Shown one piece after another: positions 10,151 to 18,335 of a stretch of DNA of 64,000 nucleotides. Both the position numbers and the translations under genes were made by a program. Position 1 is the first letter of the stretch; the number at the start of each line of letters is the position of its first letter. The DNA lies in assembly GCF_947488715.1 (NCBI RefSeq), contig NZ_CANLAG010000011.1:1-64000 (forward strand). The letters run 5' to 3'. A model generated the notes under the pieces. It was not told the origin of the DNA. It made no database searches and worked only from the letters and a program-made list of their open reading frames with translations. This DNA is from an uncultured Tateyamaria sp. (GTDB lineage Bacteria; Pseudomonadota; Alphaproteobacteria; Rhodobacterales; Rhodobacteraceae).

Positions 10151-10414
10151 TCAGCTCATGCCGAGGGCTTCTTTGTACATTTCCAAGACCGCCTCTTCTT
10201 CGGCGATGTCATCCTTGTCGCGCTTGCGCAGGGCAATCACCTTGCGCATGACGCGGGTGTCGTAGCCGCGCGCCTTGGCCTCGGCCATGACCTCTTTTTG
10301 CTGGTCGGCCAGGTCTTTCTTTTCCATCTCCAGACGCTCGAACCGTTCAATAAACTGACGCAATTCGTCGGCGGTGACTCGGTAGCTCTCAGCGTTGGTG
10401 GATGTGTCAGACAT
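10151..10414 (-). CDS. gapR: GapR-like DNA-binding protein (DUF2312)
   Basis: 87 residues from ATG 10412-10414 with GAGG upstream. Nearly all of it is the DUF2312 signature: ELRQFIERFERLEMEKKDL, then VMAEAKARGYDTRVMRKVI and LRKRDKDDIAEEEAVLEMY. In Caulobacter GapR is an essential tetrameric nucleoid-associated protein that clamps overtwisted, AT-rich DNA ahead of replication forks and stimulates type II topoisomerases. Size and sequence match the family fully. It is convergent with the HxlR gene and divergent from a small membrane protein gene. Confidence 0.95.
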   Translation of the reverse strand: MSDTSTNAESYRVTADELRQFIERFERLEMEKKDLADQQKEVMAEAKARGYDTRVMRKVIALRKRDKDDIAEEEAVLEMYKEALGMS

Positions 10415-10521
10415 GCGCGGCTCCTCGTGGCGGATGAACCCGCTGGATAACGGGGCGGACCGCCACCTGCAAGAGGCTCTGCGGCTTGCCATCTCTGCGC
10501 GGGTCCGATAGCCGATGCAGC

Positions 10522-10764
10522 ATGGAACAAGAAGCCTCGTTTACCCTGTTTGACGGCCTGATCTGGGCCGGTGCGTCGCTGTCACTTTTGGGCCTGATTG
10601 GCCTGTTGTGGTGCATTGTGACTGTCTGGCGCGCGCGGCGTGCGAAGCTGCCCGACGAAGAAATGCGCGCCGTGATGTCACGCGTCCTGCCACGCAATAT
10701 GGGCGCGCTCTTTGTGTCCGTGATTGGCCTCATGCTGGTGATCGTGGGTATTTTTCTCGGCTAA
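10522..10764 (+). CDS. small two-helix membrane protein
   Basis: 80 residues from ATG 10522 (MEQEASFTLFDGL). Two hydrophobic helices, at about residues 10-35 (WAGASLSLLGLIGLLWCIV) and 58-79 (GALFVSVIGLMLVIVGIFLG), are separated by a basic loop with RARRAKLPDEEMR. The length and layout fit a small inner-membrane protein; I recognise no specific family. Its stop is 14 bases before the first YeeE/YedE gene and an AAGGAGG lies between, so it probably heads or belongs to that operon. Confidence 0.65.
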   Translation: MEQEASFTLFDGLIWAGASLSLLGLIGLLWCIVTVWRARRAKLPDEEMRAVMSRVLPRNMGALFVSVIGLMLVIVGIFLG

Positions 10765-10778
10765 GGAGGCGCATGGGG

Positions 10779-11198
10779 ATGCAAATCGCATGGATTTACG
10801 GCTTGATCGGGGGCCTGTGCATCGGCTCTGCGGCTGCCCTTTTGTTGCTTGGCACCGGTCGGATCATGGGCGCCAGCGGAATTGTCGGCGGATTGATTGA
10901 CGGGAGCGGTTCCAACCGCGGCGCAACAGTTGCGTTTGTTGCAGGCCTGATCGGATTGCCCGCACTGATGTCGATGGGCGGCTGGCACGGCGACACCCAA
11001 GCCAGCTCAAACGTCGCCCTTCTGGTGCTTGGTGGCCTCACTGTCGGGATCGGGACGCGGTTTGCCAACGGATGTACATCTGGCCATGGCGTCTGTGGGT
11101 TGTCGCGCTTTTCCCTGCGCGGTCTGGTCGCCACAATCGCCTATATTGGCGCAGGCGCGATCACCGTCACCCTTTTGCGGTGGGGGTTGGGCCTGTGA
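10779..11198 (+). CDS. YeeE/YedE family membrane protein, N-terminal-type half
   Basis: About 139 residues. ATG 10779 is preferred to ATG 10773 because AAGGAGG at 10763-10769 then sits nine bases upstream. Four hydrophobic segments are present, together with the family motifs GGWHGD and FANGCTSGHGVCGLSRFS; the GCTSGHG cysteine is central to sulfur-compound passage in the thiosulfate permease TsuA (YeeE). Many alphaproteobacteria split the transporter into two half-size subunits, as here. It likely moves thiosulfate or another reduced sulfur species across the inner membrane. The TGA stop overlaps the ATG of the next gene. Confidence 0.85.
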   Translation: MQIAWIYGLIGGLCIGSAAALLLLGTGRIMGASGIVGGLIDGSGSNRGATVAFVAGLIGLPALMSMGGWHGDTQASSNVALLVLGGLTVGIGTRFANGCTSGHGVCGLSRFSLRGLVATIAYIGAGAITVTLLRWGLGL

Positions 11199-11629
11199 TG
11201 AAACTGGTAATCTCATTGCTCAGTGGTGCACTGTTCGGCGCGGGCCTGCATGTGTCCGGCATGACCGACACGGCGCGCGTGCGCGGGTTTCTGGATTTTG
11301 CAGGCAACTGGGATCCGACATTGATGTTCGTGATGGGCGGGGCGATTTTGCCGATGCTCTTGGCCTGGCGTCTGACCCGTGGCCGCGCCCCGTTAACAGG
11401 CGGTACATTTCCAACGCAGGCCCCGCAGGTCATTTCCCGACCACTGATTGCCGGTTCTGTCCTCTTTGGCATCGGCTGGGGGTTGGTCGGGCTGTGCCCA
11501 GGTCCCGCGCTTGCGTCGCTCAGCTATGGCGGCTGGCAAGGCATTGTGTTTCTCGGCGCGATGCTGACAGGCATGCGGAGCGTCCCACGCTTGCGCCGTG
11601 TACTGGACACCCGGACCACACACGCATAA
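11198..11629 (+). CDS. YeeE/YedE family membrane protein, second half
   Basis: 143 residues from ATG 11198, overlapping the previous stop by one base (TGATG), which implies translational coupling. Hydrophobic helices alternate with GAGLHVSGMTD near the N-terminus and the second signature WGLVGLCPGPALASL with the conserved cysteine of the C-terminal YeeE/YedE half. With the preceding gene it makes a full-length sulfur-compound transporter. The following DUF442 gene supports a sulfide or persulfide role. Confidence 0.85.
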   Translation: MKLVISLLSGALFGAGLHVSGMTDTARVRGFLDFAGNWDPTLMFVMGGAILPMLLAWRLTRGRAPLTGGTFPTQAPQVISRPLIAGSVLFGIGWGLVGLCPGPALASLSYGGWQGIVFLGAMLTGMRSVPRLRRVLDTRTTHA

Positions 11630-11639
11630 CTCTGTGCAC

Positions 11640-12080
11640 ATGGATATCAGGCAAATCACCCCGCAGTATTTCGTCGCCCCTCAGGTAGATCCGGCTGACA
11701 TGGTCGACATCGCAGCCGCTGGAATAACCACCGTCATCTGCAACCGCCCGGACGAAGAAGTCCCGCCCGCATTTCAGGCTGACGCCGTCGAAGCCGCGGT
11801 ACTTGCAGCAGGCATGCAATTTGTGCGCCTGCCTCTGACACACCAAACAATGACACCGGAAAACGTGCTGTTGCAGGCGAACACTGCCAGCGATGCCGAC
11901 GGTCCGGTCCTTGCCTATTGCGCGTCCGGCACACGATCGACAGTCGTTTGGTGCCTGGGTCAAGCGGGTCAGATGCCCACGGCAGAAATCCTCGCGACAG
12001 CACAACGGGGCGGATATGACCTTGGGGCTTTGACACCAACGCTGGAGGCTTTGGCGCAAAACGCGGCCTCGTCCGAGTGA
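11640..12080 (+). CDS. TIGR01244-type sulfur transferase / phosphatase-like (DUF442)
   Basis: 146 residues from ATG 11640, eleven bases after the second YeeE/YedE gene. It begins MDIRQITPQYFVAPQVDPAD, contains TTVICNRPDEEVP and ends with the loop YCASGTRSTVVW. That Cys-x5-Arg-type loop is typical of the DUF442 protein-tyrosine-phosphatase-like domain found alone or at the front of Blh proteins. These occur with YeeE/YedE transporters and BigR-regulated sulfide-detoxification genes, where a sulfur-transferase role is proposed. No persulfide dioxygenase or BigR is in the window. Confidence 0.8.
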   Translation: MDIRQITPQYFVAPQVDPADMVDIAAAGITTVICNRPDEEVPPAFQADAVEAAVLAAGMQFVRLPLTHQTMTPENVLLQANTASDADGPVLAYCASGTRSTVVWCLGQAGQMPTAEILATAQRGGYDLGALTPTLEALAQNAASSE

Positions 12081-12084
12081 CAGG

Positions 12085-13269
12085 CTAGCTCGCCACCTTC
12101 AGGTCCAGATCGGGCATATCCGCGAGGTCGGGCAGATCAGCCAGGTCCGGAATATCAGTGAGGTCAGGCAAGTTGTCCAAATCGGGCAACGCCGCGTCGA
12201 CGTCCATGTTCACATCATCGGCAAGCGCCGGCAAATTGGTGACGTCAGGTAGATCGGCAATGGGCTCTGGCGCTGGTTCTTCGCGTGCAGCGGTTTGGTT
12301 TGTACGCCGACCCTGGTTGGTCAAATCCTCAACCTCGGGCATATCAACCATCGGGGCGTCACTGGCCCGGCGCAGCGGTTGTGTCGCATGGGCCGGTTTG
12401 CGCTGGGGTTTCACGGCGCGCACGCCGTCGACATGGCCCACCACCCCTTTGCCGACGATCCTGCCCGTGCAGGTCGAAATCTGGACATCCGGAAAATGAC
12501 CGGGCGGCAAGACGAGCTCCTGACCCACTTTCAGCGCGTGCAGGGCGCTCAGCGGCATTTGCAGGCGACAGACAACCATGTTCAGGTCGGTGTTCAGGTC
12601 CATCACCGTCTTTACGAAATCCGGGCGATTTGATGTGTCAGCGTCATCGGATTCATCATCCGGGGCTGCATCCATCAAACCGGGTTTGGGGAGCACAAAT
12701 TCGATGTCCCCCTGACGCGCACCACGCGATACATCAACGGTCAGACGGATCACCACATAGTCTTGGGCATCAAGGCTCATCGCCAAAGTGCGCGCATCGT
12801 CGGCCTTGGCTCCAAACCGGAACCCTTCGATCAGCGCCCTGTCATCCGGTTCGTCCAGAATGGGCGCGACACGTTCAATCAGTGTATCCAACAGCGGCGC
12901 ACAGATTGCAGCATCCGTGCGGGTCATCGCACGGGTATCGCCCAGATCCGGGCGCACGGTGCCCATCGTCTGTTGCTGGATCAGCCCGCCAACAACCACC
13001 GGATCAATGGTTGCCGCAGCCGCGTAGCGACCCGGCCCATCAAGCAGCAGCAAGAGTTTGTCATCCGACAGAGCCGCCTCGACCGCGTCGCCCTCCACGG
13101 GCTGCACGACAGCACCGATCACAGCCATGGGCAGTTCCATCAGCGCATCCGCAACCCGCGCCAACGTCACGCGCATCGCCTTTTGCAACGTCATGGCCCG
13201 CGCCTTGCGCTCTTCACGCCCGGCGGCCGCAATGCGCCCAAGAACAGTGTCTTTTGTCGTGTCGCTCAT
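12085..13269 (-). CDS. FliM/FliN-family (SpoA domain) motor switch-like protein
   Basis: 394 residues from ATG 13267-13269, with GGGGGA upstream. The N-terminal 200 residues resemble a degenerate FliM middle region (LMELPMAVIGAVVQP, then LLLLLDGPGRYAAAAT). Residues about 215-275 form a SpoA domain: LNTDLNMVVCRLQMPLSAL, LKVGQELVLPPGH, VVGHVDGVRAVK. The C-terminal tail is repetitive, with PDL units such as LPDLTDIPDLADLPDLADM. SpoA domains build the flagellar C-ring or the injectisome sorting platform. No flagellar gene is adjacent, so assignment to the main motor is uncertain. Confidence 0.75.
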   Translation of the reverse strand: MSDTTKDTVLGRIAAAGREERKARAMTLQKAMRVTLARVADALMELPMAVIGAVVQPVEGDAVEAALSDDKLLLLLDGPGRYAAAATIDPVVVGGLIQQQTMGTVRPDLGDTRAMTRTDAAICAPLLDTLIERVAPILDEPDDRALIEGFRFGAKADDARTLAMSLDAQDYVVIRLTVDVSRGARQGDIEFVLPKPGLMDAAPDDESDDADTSNRPDFVKTVMDLNTDLNMVVCRLQMPLSALHALKVGQELVLPPGHFPDVQISTCTGRIVGKGVVGHVDGVRAVKPQRKPAHATQPLRRASDAPMVDMPEVEDLTNQGRRTNQTAAREEPAPEPIADLPDVTNLPALADDVNMDVDAALPDLDNLPDLTDIPDLADLPDLADMPDLDLKVAS

Positions 13270-13365
13270 ATCCCCCGCCGGCATGCCGTCGTTGATGATG
13301 CCGTCAGGTTTAGGTCGGATTGGTTACCAACCGCTTTATGACCACGTTGCGTTGATGAAAATGAC

Positions 13366-16047
13366 CTACTGCGCGGCCAGTGCCGCCAGTTGCGGCAATC
13401 GGACCACGAACACGTTCCCTTTCAGGGTGGGATCAAGCGTGATGTCCCCCCCCAAACGGGTCATGATCTCGCGGCAAATGGCAAGACCCAAGCCTGCGCC
13501 CGACCCATCCTGATCGTTGATGCGGGCAAATTTCTCGAAAATGAGGGCGCGTGCCTCGGGCGCAATGGGCGTGCCATTGTCACGGAACACAACTTCAACT
13601 GCGGTGTCCGTGCGGCGCACGTCGATCTCCAGGCGCGGTTCGGCCGCGTCGCAGTATTTCTGCGCATTGGTGATCAGGTTGATGAACACCTGATTCAGAC
13701 GGTCCAGATCCGTCATGAGCCGTACAGGGTCCTCGCCCGGATGGCGCACAACCTCCAGATGCCGGGCCGAGCCCGCCTGCGCCGTCAGGATGGATTGCGC
13801 CAAAACATCCCCAAGCTGACCGGTGTCGAGGTTCAGGCTGACCTGACCGTTTTCCAGCACGCTCAAATCCAGCAAATCGTCCAAAAGGCGGGTCAGACGG
13901 ATCGCCTCACCATGGATGATTGAGGCGTATTTCGTCTGCTCAACCTCACCCAAACCTTCGGTATCGCGCAAAATCTCGGAAAACGACCGGATCGATGTCA
14001 TGGGCGTACGCAACTCATGGCTGATCTGGCTGAGAAACGCGTCCTTTTGCACCGAAAGAGCCGTCAATTTCTGGTTCGCCTCGCGCAACTGGCGCGCGGT
14101 GCGGGTCAGTTCATCCGATTTCGCCTCCAACCGGTTGGAGTATTCGAGGATCTGGGCAGATTCGTCGGCCACCGCCATCAGCTCTTGCACCGACACAGAC
14201 GCGCCCCCAACCAACTGGCTGATCATCGCGTGGGCTGTCGCCGCCCCCACGGATGCAGCCAACTCACGCTCCAGATGTTGCAAAAACGCCTGTGTGGGTT
14301 CTGGCAATTGACCGTGCACGCCCTGCCGACGTGCCTCCGCGCGAAAGAGGATCTGTGCCTCTTCGGCGCCAAGGATCCTCTGTGTCATGATCATCAGGTC
14401 TTCGGATGTGGCGAGTGCCGCGTCCCAGCCGCGCGCCTGCGTCGAGTGGTCGAACACATTCACGAACTGTGCCCCCTGCAGGCGCTCAAGAGGCTCGGGG
14501 AAGGTGACAAGCGAGACGATCAGAAACACCGCCGTGTTCAGCGTCAGCGACCACGCAACCGCATGCACTGTTGGATCAATCCCCTCGATCCCGAACAGCG
14601 CAAGCGGGCGCAACCACCCAATCCCCCACAACCCGTTGTCAAATGTCGCCACGCTGAGAACCGCGCCGGGGCCGAAACTGGGCAGCAGCGAACAATACAC
14701 CCAGACAGTGAACCCAACGACCAATCCCGCCAAGGCCCCCCAACGCGTTGCACCGCGCCAGAAAATGCCGCCCAACATGGCAGGCAAAAACTGTGCCACG
14801 CCAGCGAAGGAGATCAGGCCAATGGCCGCCAGCGCCGCTCCGCCCCCTGAAAAGCGATAGTAGAGGTATCCCAACCCAATGATCATCAGGATGGACGCGC
14901 GCCGAGCCAGGATCACAACATCGCGCACGTCACCCGACACCTGCGCACCCTCTGCCCGTGCACTCAACCAAACGGGCATCACCACGTGGTTGGACATCAT
15001 AGTCGACAGCGCAAGTGTGGCCACAATCACCATCGACGTCGCTGACGAAAAGCCGCCAAGAAAGCTGAGTGTCGCCAAACCCACGCGCCCCTCGGACAGC
15101 GGCACAGTCAGAACAAACAAATCCGGGTTCGATCCTGCGGGCATCAGGTCGAGGCCGATCACGGCGATCGGCACCACAAACAGGCTCATCAACATCAGAT
15201 ACAGCGGAAAGGCCCAGCTTGCGATCTGCAGGTGCCGTTCATCCTCGTTCTCGACAACCATGACCTGAAACATCCGGGGCAAGGCCAGAAATGCCGCCGC
15301 CGACAGGGCCGTCAACGCGACCCAGCGGCTGCGGTCCATGTTCCATTGCCCGATGGGCGATGTGTCAATCCGGTCCATCATCGGGCCAAGGCCACCCGCG
15401 ATGCCCCAGACCACAAACACACCCACTGCCAGCAACGCCACCAGTTTGACCACAGCCTCGACAGCGATGGCGATCACCACTCCGTCATGGCGTTCGTTGG
15501 CATTCAGGTTGCGGGTCCCAAACAACACCGTGAAAATGGCAAGACCAAAGGCCACCCAGAACGCCGCGCGAAACTGGTTCAGGCTGCCGGCGCCTTCGGG
15601 GCCGGAAAAGATCGACAATGACAGTGTGACGGATTGCAATTGCAGCGCGATGTAAGGCGTCACCCCGATCACCGCCATCACCGTGACGACAATCGCCAGC
15701 AAGTTCGATTTGCCGTAACGGGCCGAAATCAGGTCAGCCACCGATGTGGCCCGATGCACCCGGCCAATGCGCACCAACTTGCGCAGCGCCCACCACCACC
15801 CGATCATCACGAGGCTTGGCCCCAGGTAGATTGTCACGAACTCCATCCCCGACCGCGCGGCGTAGCCAACCGCACCGTAGAATGTCCACGCCGTGCAGTA
15901 GATCGACAGAGACAGCGTGTAGACCAAAGGCGACCGCAACCAGCCACCGCGCCCACGTGCAGCGGCCCGTTCTGCGAAAAACGCAATTGCAAAGAGAAAC
16001 GCGACATAGCCGAGGCTGACGGCAATCAGCTGATTGACCGACGCCAT
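13366..16047 (-). CDS. Na+/solute symporter-histidine kinase fusion (CrbS/CbrA-like)
   Basis: 893 residues from ATG 16045-16047. About 1-490 is a sodium:solute symporter domain with roughly 13 membrane helices (LVYTLSLSIYCTAWTFYGAV, VADLISARYGKSNL). A linker follows, then a kinase core: phosphoacceptor His near residue 675 in SQISHELRTPMTSIRS, N-box FINLITNAQKY, G1 DNGTPIAP and G2 GAGLGLAICREI. CrbS/CbrA-type proteins couple substrate transport or sensing to phosphotransfer, and CrbS controls acetate use. Its start overlaps the stop of the preceding small membrane protein gene (ATGA), and a response regulator is upstream in the same operon. Confidence 0.9.
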   Translation of the reverse strand: MASVNQLIAVSLGYVAFLFAIAFFAERAAARGRGGWLRSPLVYTLSLSIYCTAWTFYGAVGYAARSGMEFVTIYLGPSLVMIGWWWALRKLVRIGRVHRATSVADLISARYGKSNLLAIVVTVMAVIGVTPYIALQLQSVTLSLSIFSGPEGAGSLNQFRAAFWVAFGLAIFTVLFGTRNLNANERHDGVVIAIAVEAVVKLVALLAVGVFVVWGIAGGLGPMMDRIDTSPIGQWNMDRSRWVALTALSAAAFLALPRMFQVMVVENEDERHLQIASWAFPLYLMLMSLFVVPIAVIGLDLMPAGSNPDLFVLTVPLSEGRVGLATLSFLGGFSSATSMVIVATLALSTMMSNHVVMPVWLSARAEGAQVSGDVRDVVILARRASILMIIGLGYLYYRFSGGGAALAAIGLISFAGVAQFLPAMLGGIFWRGATRWGALAGLVVGFTVWVYCSLLPSFGPGAVLSVATFDNGLWGIGWLRPLALFGIEGIDPTVHAVAWSLTLNTAVFLIVSLVTFPEPLERLQGAQFVNVFDHSTQARGWDAALATSEDLMIMTQRILGAEEAQILFRAEARRQGVHGQLPEPTQAFLQHLERELAASVGAATAHAMISQLVGGASVSVQELMAVADESAQILEYSNRLEAKSDELTRTARQLREANQKLTALSVQKDAFLSQISHELRTPMTSIRSFSEILRDTEGLGEVEQTKYASIIHGEAIRLTRLLDDLLDLSVLENGQVSLNLDTGQLGDVLAQSILTAQAGSARHLEVVRHPGEDPVRLMTDLDRLNQVFINLITNAQKYCDAAEPRLEIDVRRTDTAVEVVFRDNGTPIAPEARALIFEKFARINDQDGSGAGLGLAICREIMTRLGGDITLDPTLKGNVFVVRLPQLAALAAQ

Positions 16048-16340
16048 CAGCGGTCGTCCCGTACAATGCCCTCGGTCGGGTCGGCACTGGCACGCAGCGC
16101 CCACCAAAGCGCCGCACCCGCCAAGATTAACACAACCCAGACGAAAAAGACGTAGACCACTGCGTCAGACATCGCCAAAGGCGCAGGCGCATCCGGCCCA
16201 TCCGCAGCAGTCGGCCAAAACAGCGGGAGCAACCACAGCAGCACACCCGCAACAGGCAACAGGCGGAGCGCATCCATGATGCGCCGCCTGCGGTAACTGC
16301 GCCGCTCAAGAAACACCGGCGGAGGCGACGGTTCGGTCAT
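16047..16340 (-). CDS. small membrane protein of the symporter-kinase operon
   Basis: 97 residues from ATG 16338-16340. A basic N-terminus (LERRSYRRRRIMDALRL) is followed by two hydrophobic helices (LLPVAGVLLWLLPLFW and VVYVFFVWVVLILAGAAL). It sits between the response regulator and the symporter-kinase, overlapping both by four bases. Small proteins in this position accompany many alphaproteobacterial symporter-kinases and look like partner or assembly subunits. No enzymatic motif; function inferred from position only. Confidence 0.75.
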   Translation of the reverse strand: MTEPSPPPVFLERRSYRRRRIMDALRLLPVAGVLLWLLPLFWPTAADGPDAPAPLAMSDAVVYVFFVWVVLILAGAALWWALRASADPTEGIVRDDR

Positions 16341-16711
16341 TGCGCCAACTGCACCAGGTCGCGCACGGCCGTCATCACCTCGGTGTTGGAAAACGGTTTG
16401 GTCATGAACCGGCTGACCCCGGCCCGCTCAGCCATTTCGCGGTCACGGGACTGGCCGCGCGCCGTCAACATCAGAACCGGCAACGCCTGAAAGGCAGGGT
16501 CGGCGCGCAACTCGGTCAGGATGTCCAGACCGCTCTTGCCCGGCAACATATAGTCCAGCACGACGAGGTCCGGCCGCATGTCCTTGATCGTGGCAAGGGC
16601 CGTCGCGCCGTCCGAATGCGTATCCACCTGCCAGCCCTCACGGCTCAGCAAAAACCGGATTGCCTCGATGATGTTCAACTCGTCCTCAACGAGCAGCACA
16701 TGCTTGCCCAT
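16337..16711 (-). CDS. single-domain response regulator
   Basis: 124 residues from ATG 16709-16711, consisting of one receiver domain: acidic pocket LLVEDE near residues 6-11, phosphoacceptor Asp near 53 in DLVVLDYMLPGKSG, the switch residue in LPVLMLTARG and Lys in FMTKPFSN. There is no output domain, so it passes phosphate onward or binds a partner. It is translationally coupled to the small membrane protein and the symporter-kinase, its likely cognate kinase. Confidence 0.9.
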   Translation of the reverse strand: MGKHVLLVEDELNIIEAIRFLLSREGWQVDTHSDGATALATIKDMRPDLVVLDYMLPGKSGLDILTELRADPAFQALPVLMLTARGQSRDREMAERAGVSRFMTKPFSNTEVMTAVRDLVQLAQ

Positions 16712-16804
16712 GTCTGCGGTTCCTCCCTATTCGGCCGGCGGCGCGGGTTTTCCCGTCTGTCGCGCGCGGGCACTATGTGCGGTTTTCAGAAAGCTGTCAA
16801 AAGA

Positions 16805-18103
16805 TCAGAAGCCATCGCTCAGGATAGATGGCTCGCGTCGACCCGCACAGGCCTGCACCGGACAAATGCGGCAGGCGCCACCCACATCGCGCATCTCCGG
16901 CCCGCCGCGCAGGTCCATTTCCGGCACCGGCAGCATCAACATCGTAGACTGCGCCAAAGGGGGCGCATTCAGCGTCACGGGCCCAAGCGTTTCGGACGCC
17001 GCATAGCAGTCGAACACAGCATTTGACCGCCCCGGCATACGCACCCTTTGAAACAACACCTGACCGGGTTGACCTAACGCCTGAAACAGCGGCCACAATG
17101 GGCAGGCGGACCCGTATCGCGGAATGATGAACCCCGGTATCCCCTTACGAAACAACAGGCTGCCCGCGCGGTCCGCCACAACCAATCCACACGCCAGGCC
17201 CGGCACAGCAGACAAACGGCGCAGAATGCACGGGACGGACACCCCAAAGCGGCGCGCAAGGGCCAGTGGGTCCGGCGGCGCATCTGCCAATGCCGCCCTT
17301 AGATCCGCCATCGCCACCCGCGCGGCATCACTGGACACACGGGTCAACACACCATGCGCAATGTGCCGTGCGGCCACGGACGTCAGCTCAGTCGCGGCAC
17401 GCACCACGTCCTCAATCGCCGCCGTGCCCGCTTCCAGTTCAGGAAAGGCATAGTCATTCGCTTCCAGAAAGGCCTCGACATCTTCCTGCGCGGAATTGGG
17501 GGCTGCGGCATCTCCGGTCTCTGCATCCAGAAACCCCACAAGCGTCTTGGAACTCTCGGCCAGTCGTCGGCTGTCTGCGTCGATGTTCACATGGAAACGG
17601 TCGCGCCACTCTGGGTCCAGGTCCTTGTCCTCGGCCAGAATCGAAGCCGTGGACCGGATCGCAGCAGCGGTCGACAGCACCTCATGCACAGATGCAGCCA
17701 ATTCGGGATCATGCGCGAGACGGTCGCTCAGGCTCTCGACCGTCCGCTCAAGGGCCGCAACCTTGCGGTGCGACGCCGCCAGCGCATCGGCCCAACCGGG
17801 AAAGCGCCCGGCGAACTCTTCGGCGCGCTCGACCTCAACATCGGTCATCGGTGTGCCCTGCGCCGCCTCGCGCAATGTCGCGATCAACGCGGCCTCTGCC
17901 CCTTCGGTCAGAGCCGATGCCTCGACCCCAAGCGCGCCCGCAATATCAAGGAGCAGCTTGCCCCCGATTCTGCGCCGATTGTGTTCGATCAGGTTGAGAT
18001 AAGAAGCGGAAATGCCAATCTGGCGCGCAAGATTGGCCTGCTTGACGCCCGCCATCACCCGACGCTCGCGTATCCGTGTCCCGGTCAGTCCCTCACGCGC
18101 CAT
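16805..18103 (-). CDS. XRE-family regulator of the short-chain fatty acyl (ScfR/RamB) type
   Basis: 432 residues from ATG 18101-18103. The N-terminal helix-turn-helix (residues 8-65) contains LARQIGISASYLNLIEHN. The middle is helical, and the C-terminal half is the DUF2083-type domain with a cysteine cluster (CPLWPLFQALGQPGQVLFQR and CRICPVQACAGRRE). Relatives (RamB in Corynebacterium, ScfR in Alphaproteobacteria) control acetate, propionate and related acyl-CoA metabolism and sense acyl-CoA or short-chain acids. It lies 93 bases upstream of the response regulator on the same strand and is divergent from the ABC importer, so it could control both. Confidence 0.85.
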   Translation of the reverse strand: MAREGLTGTRIRERRVMAGVKQANLARQIGISASYLNLIEHNRRRIGGKLLLDIAGALGVEASALTEGAEAALIATLREAAQGTPMTDVEVERAEEFAGRFPGWADALAASHRKVAALERTVESLSDRLAHDPELAASVHEVLSTAAAIRSTASILAEDKDLDPEWRDRFHVNIDADSRRLAESSKTLVGFLDAETGDAAAPNSAQEDVEAFLEANDYAFPELEAGTAAIEDVVRAATELTSVAARHIAHGVLTRVSSDAARVAMADLRAALADAPPDPLALARRFGVSVPCILRRLSAVPGLACGLVVADRAGSLLFRKGIPGFIIPRYGSACPLWPLFQALGQPGQVLFQRVRMPGRSNAVFDCYAASETLGPVTLNAPPLAQSTMLMLPVPEMDLRGGPEMRDVGGACRICPVQACAGRREPSILSDGF

Positions 18104-18335
18104 ACCCGCCCCCTCGTGCCTTTGCCTGCCTTTTCAACGCTTTTCTGCGATGCAACATAAGAAAATTTACAATGTGTACCGTCGTATTGTGCATATGTTT
18201 ACAAAATAGTTGTGAAAAACAAGGGGGTTATTGCGCAATTTTCTGACTTCGCCCCATAACGTATTTGCATCAAAAGGTGCCGTATGCCCCCGTTGAGGAG
18301 CGGGGTCATACACTTCAACACATGGGAGGATATTT
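18104..18335. promoter_or_regulatory. divergent promoter region between ScfR-like regulator and ABC importer
   Basis: 232 bases, AT-richer than the flanking genes, including TTTACAATG and ATATGTTTACAAAATAG near 18167-18210. RamB/ScfR-type regulators bind short TTTGCAAA-like sites and the GTTTACAAAAT segment is a loose match, but this is inference. A GGGAGGA ribosome-binding site lies at about 18323-18329, just before the binding-protein start. Confidence 0.4.
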
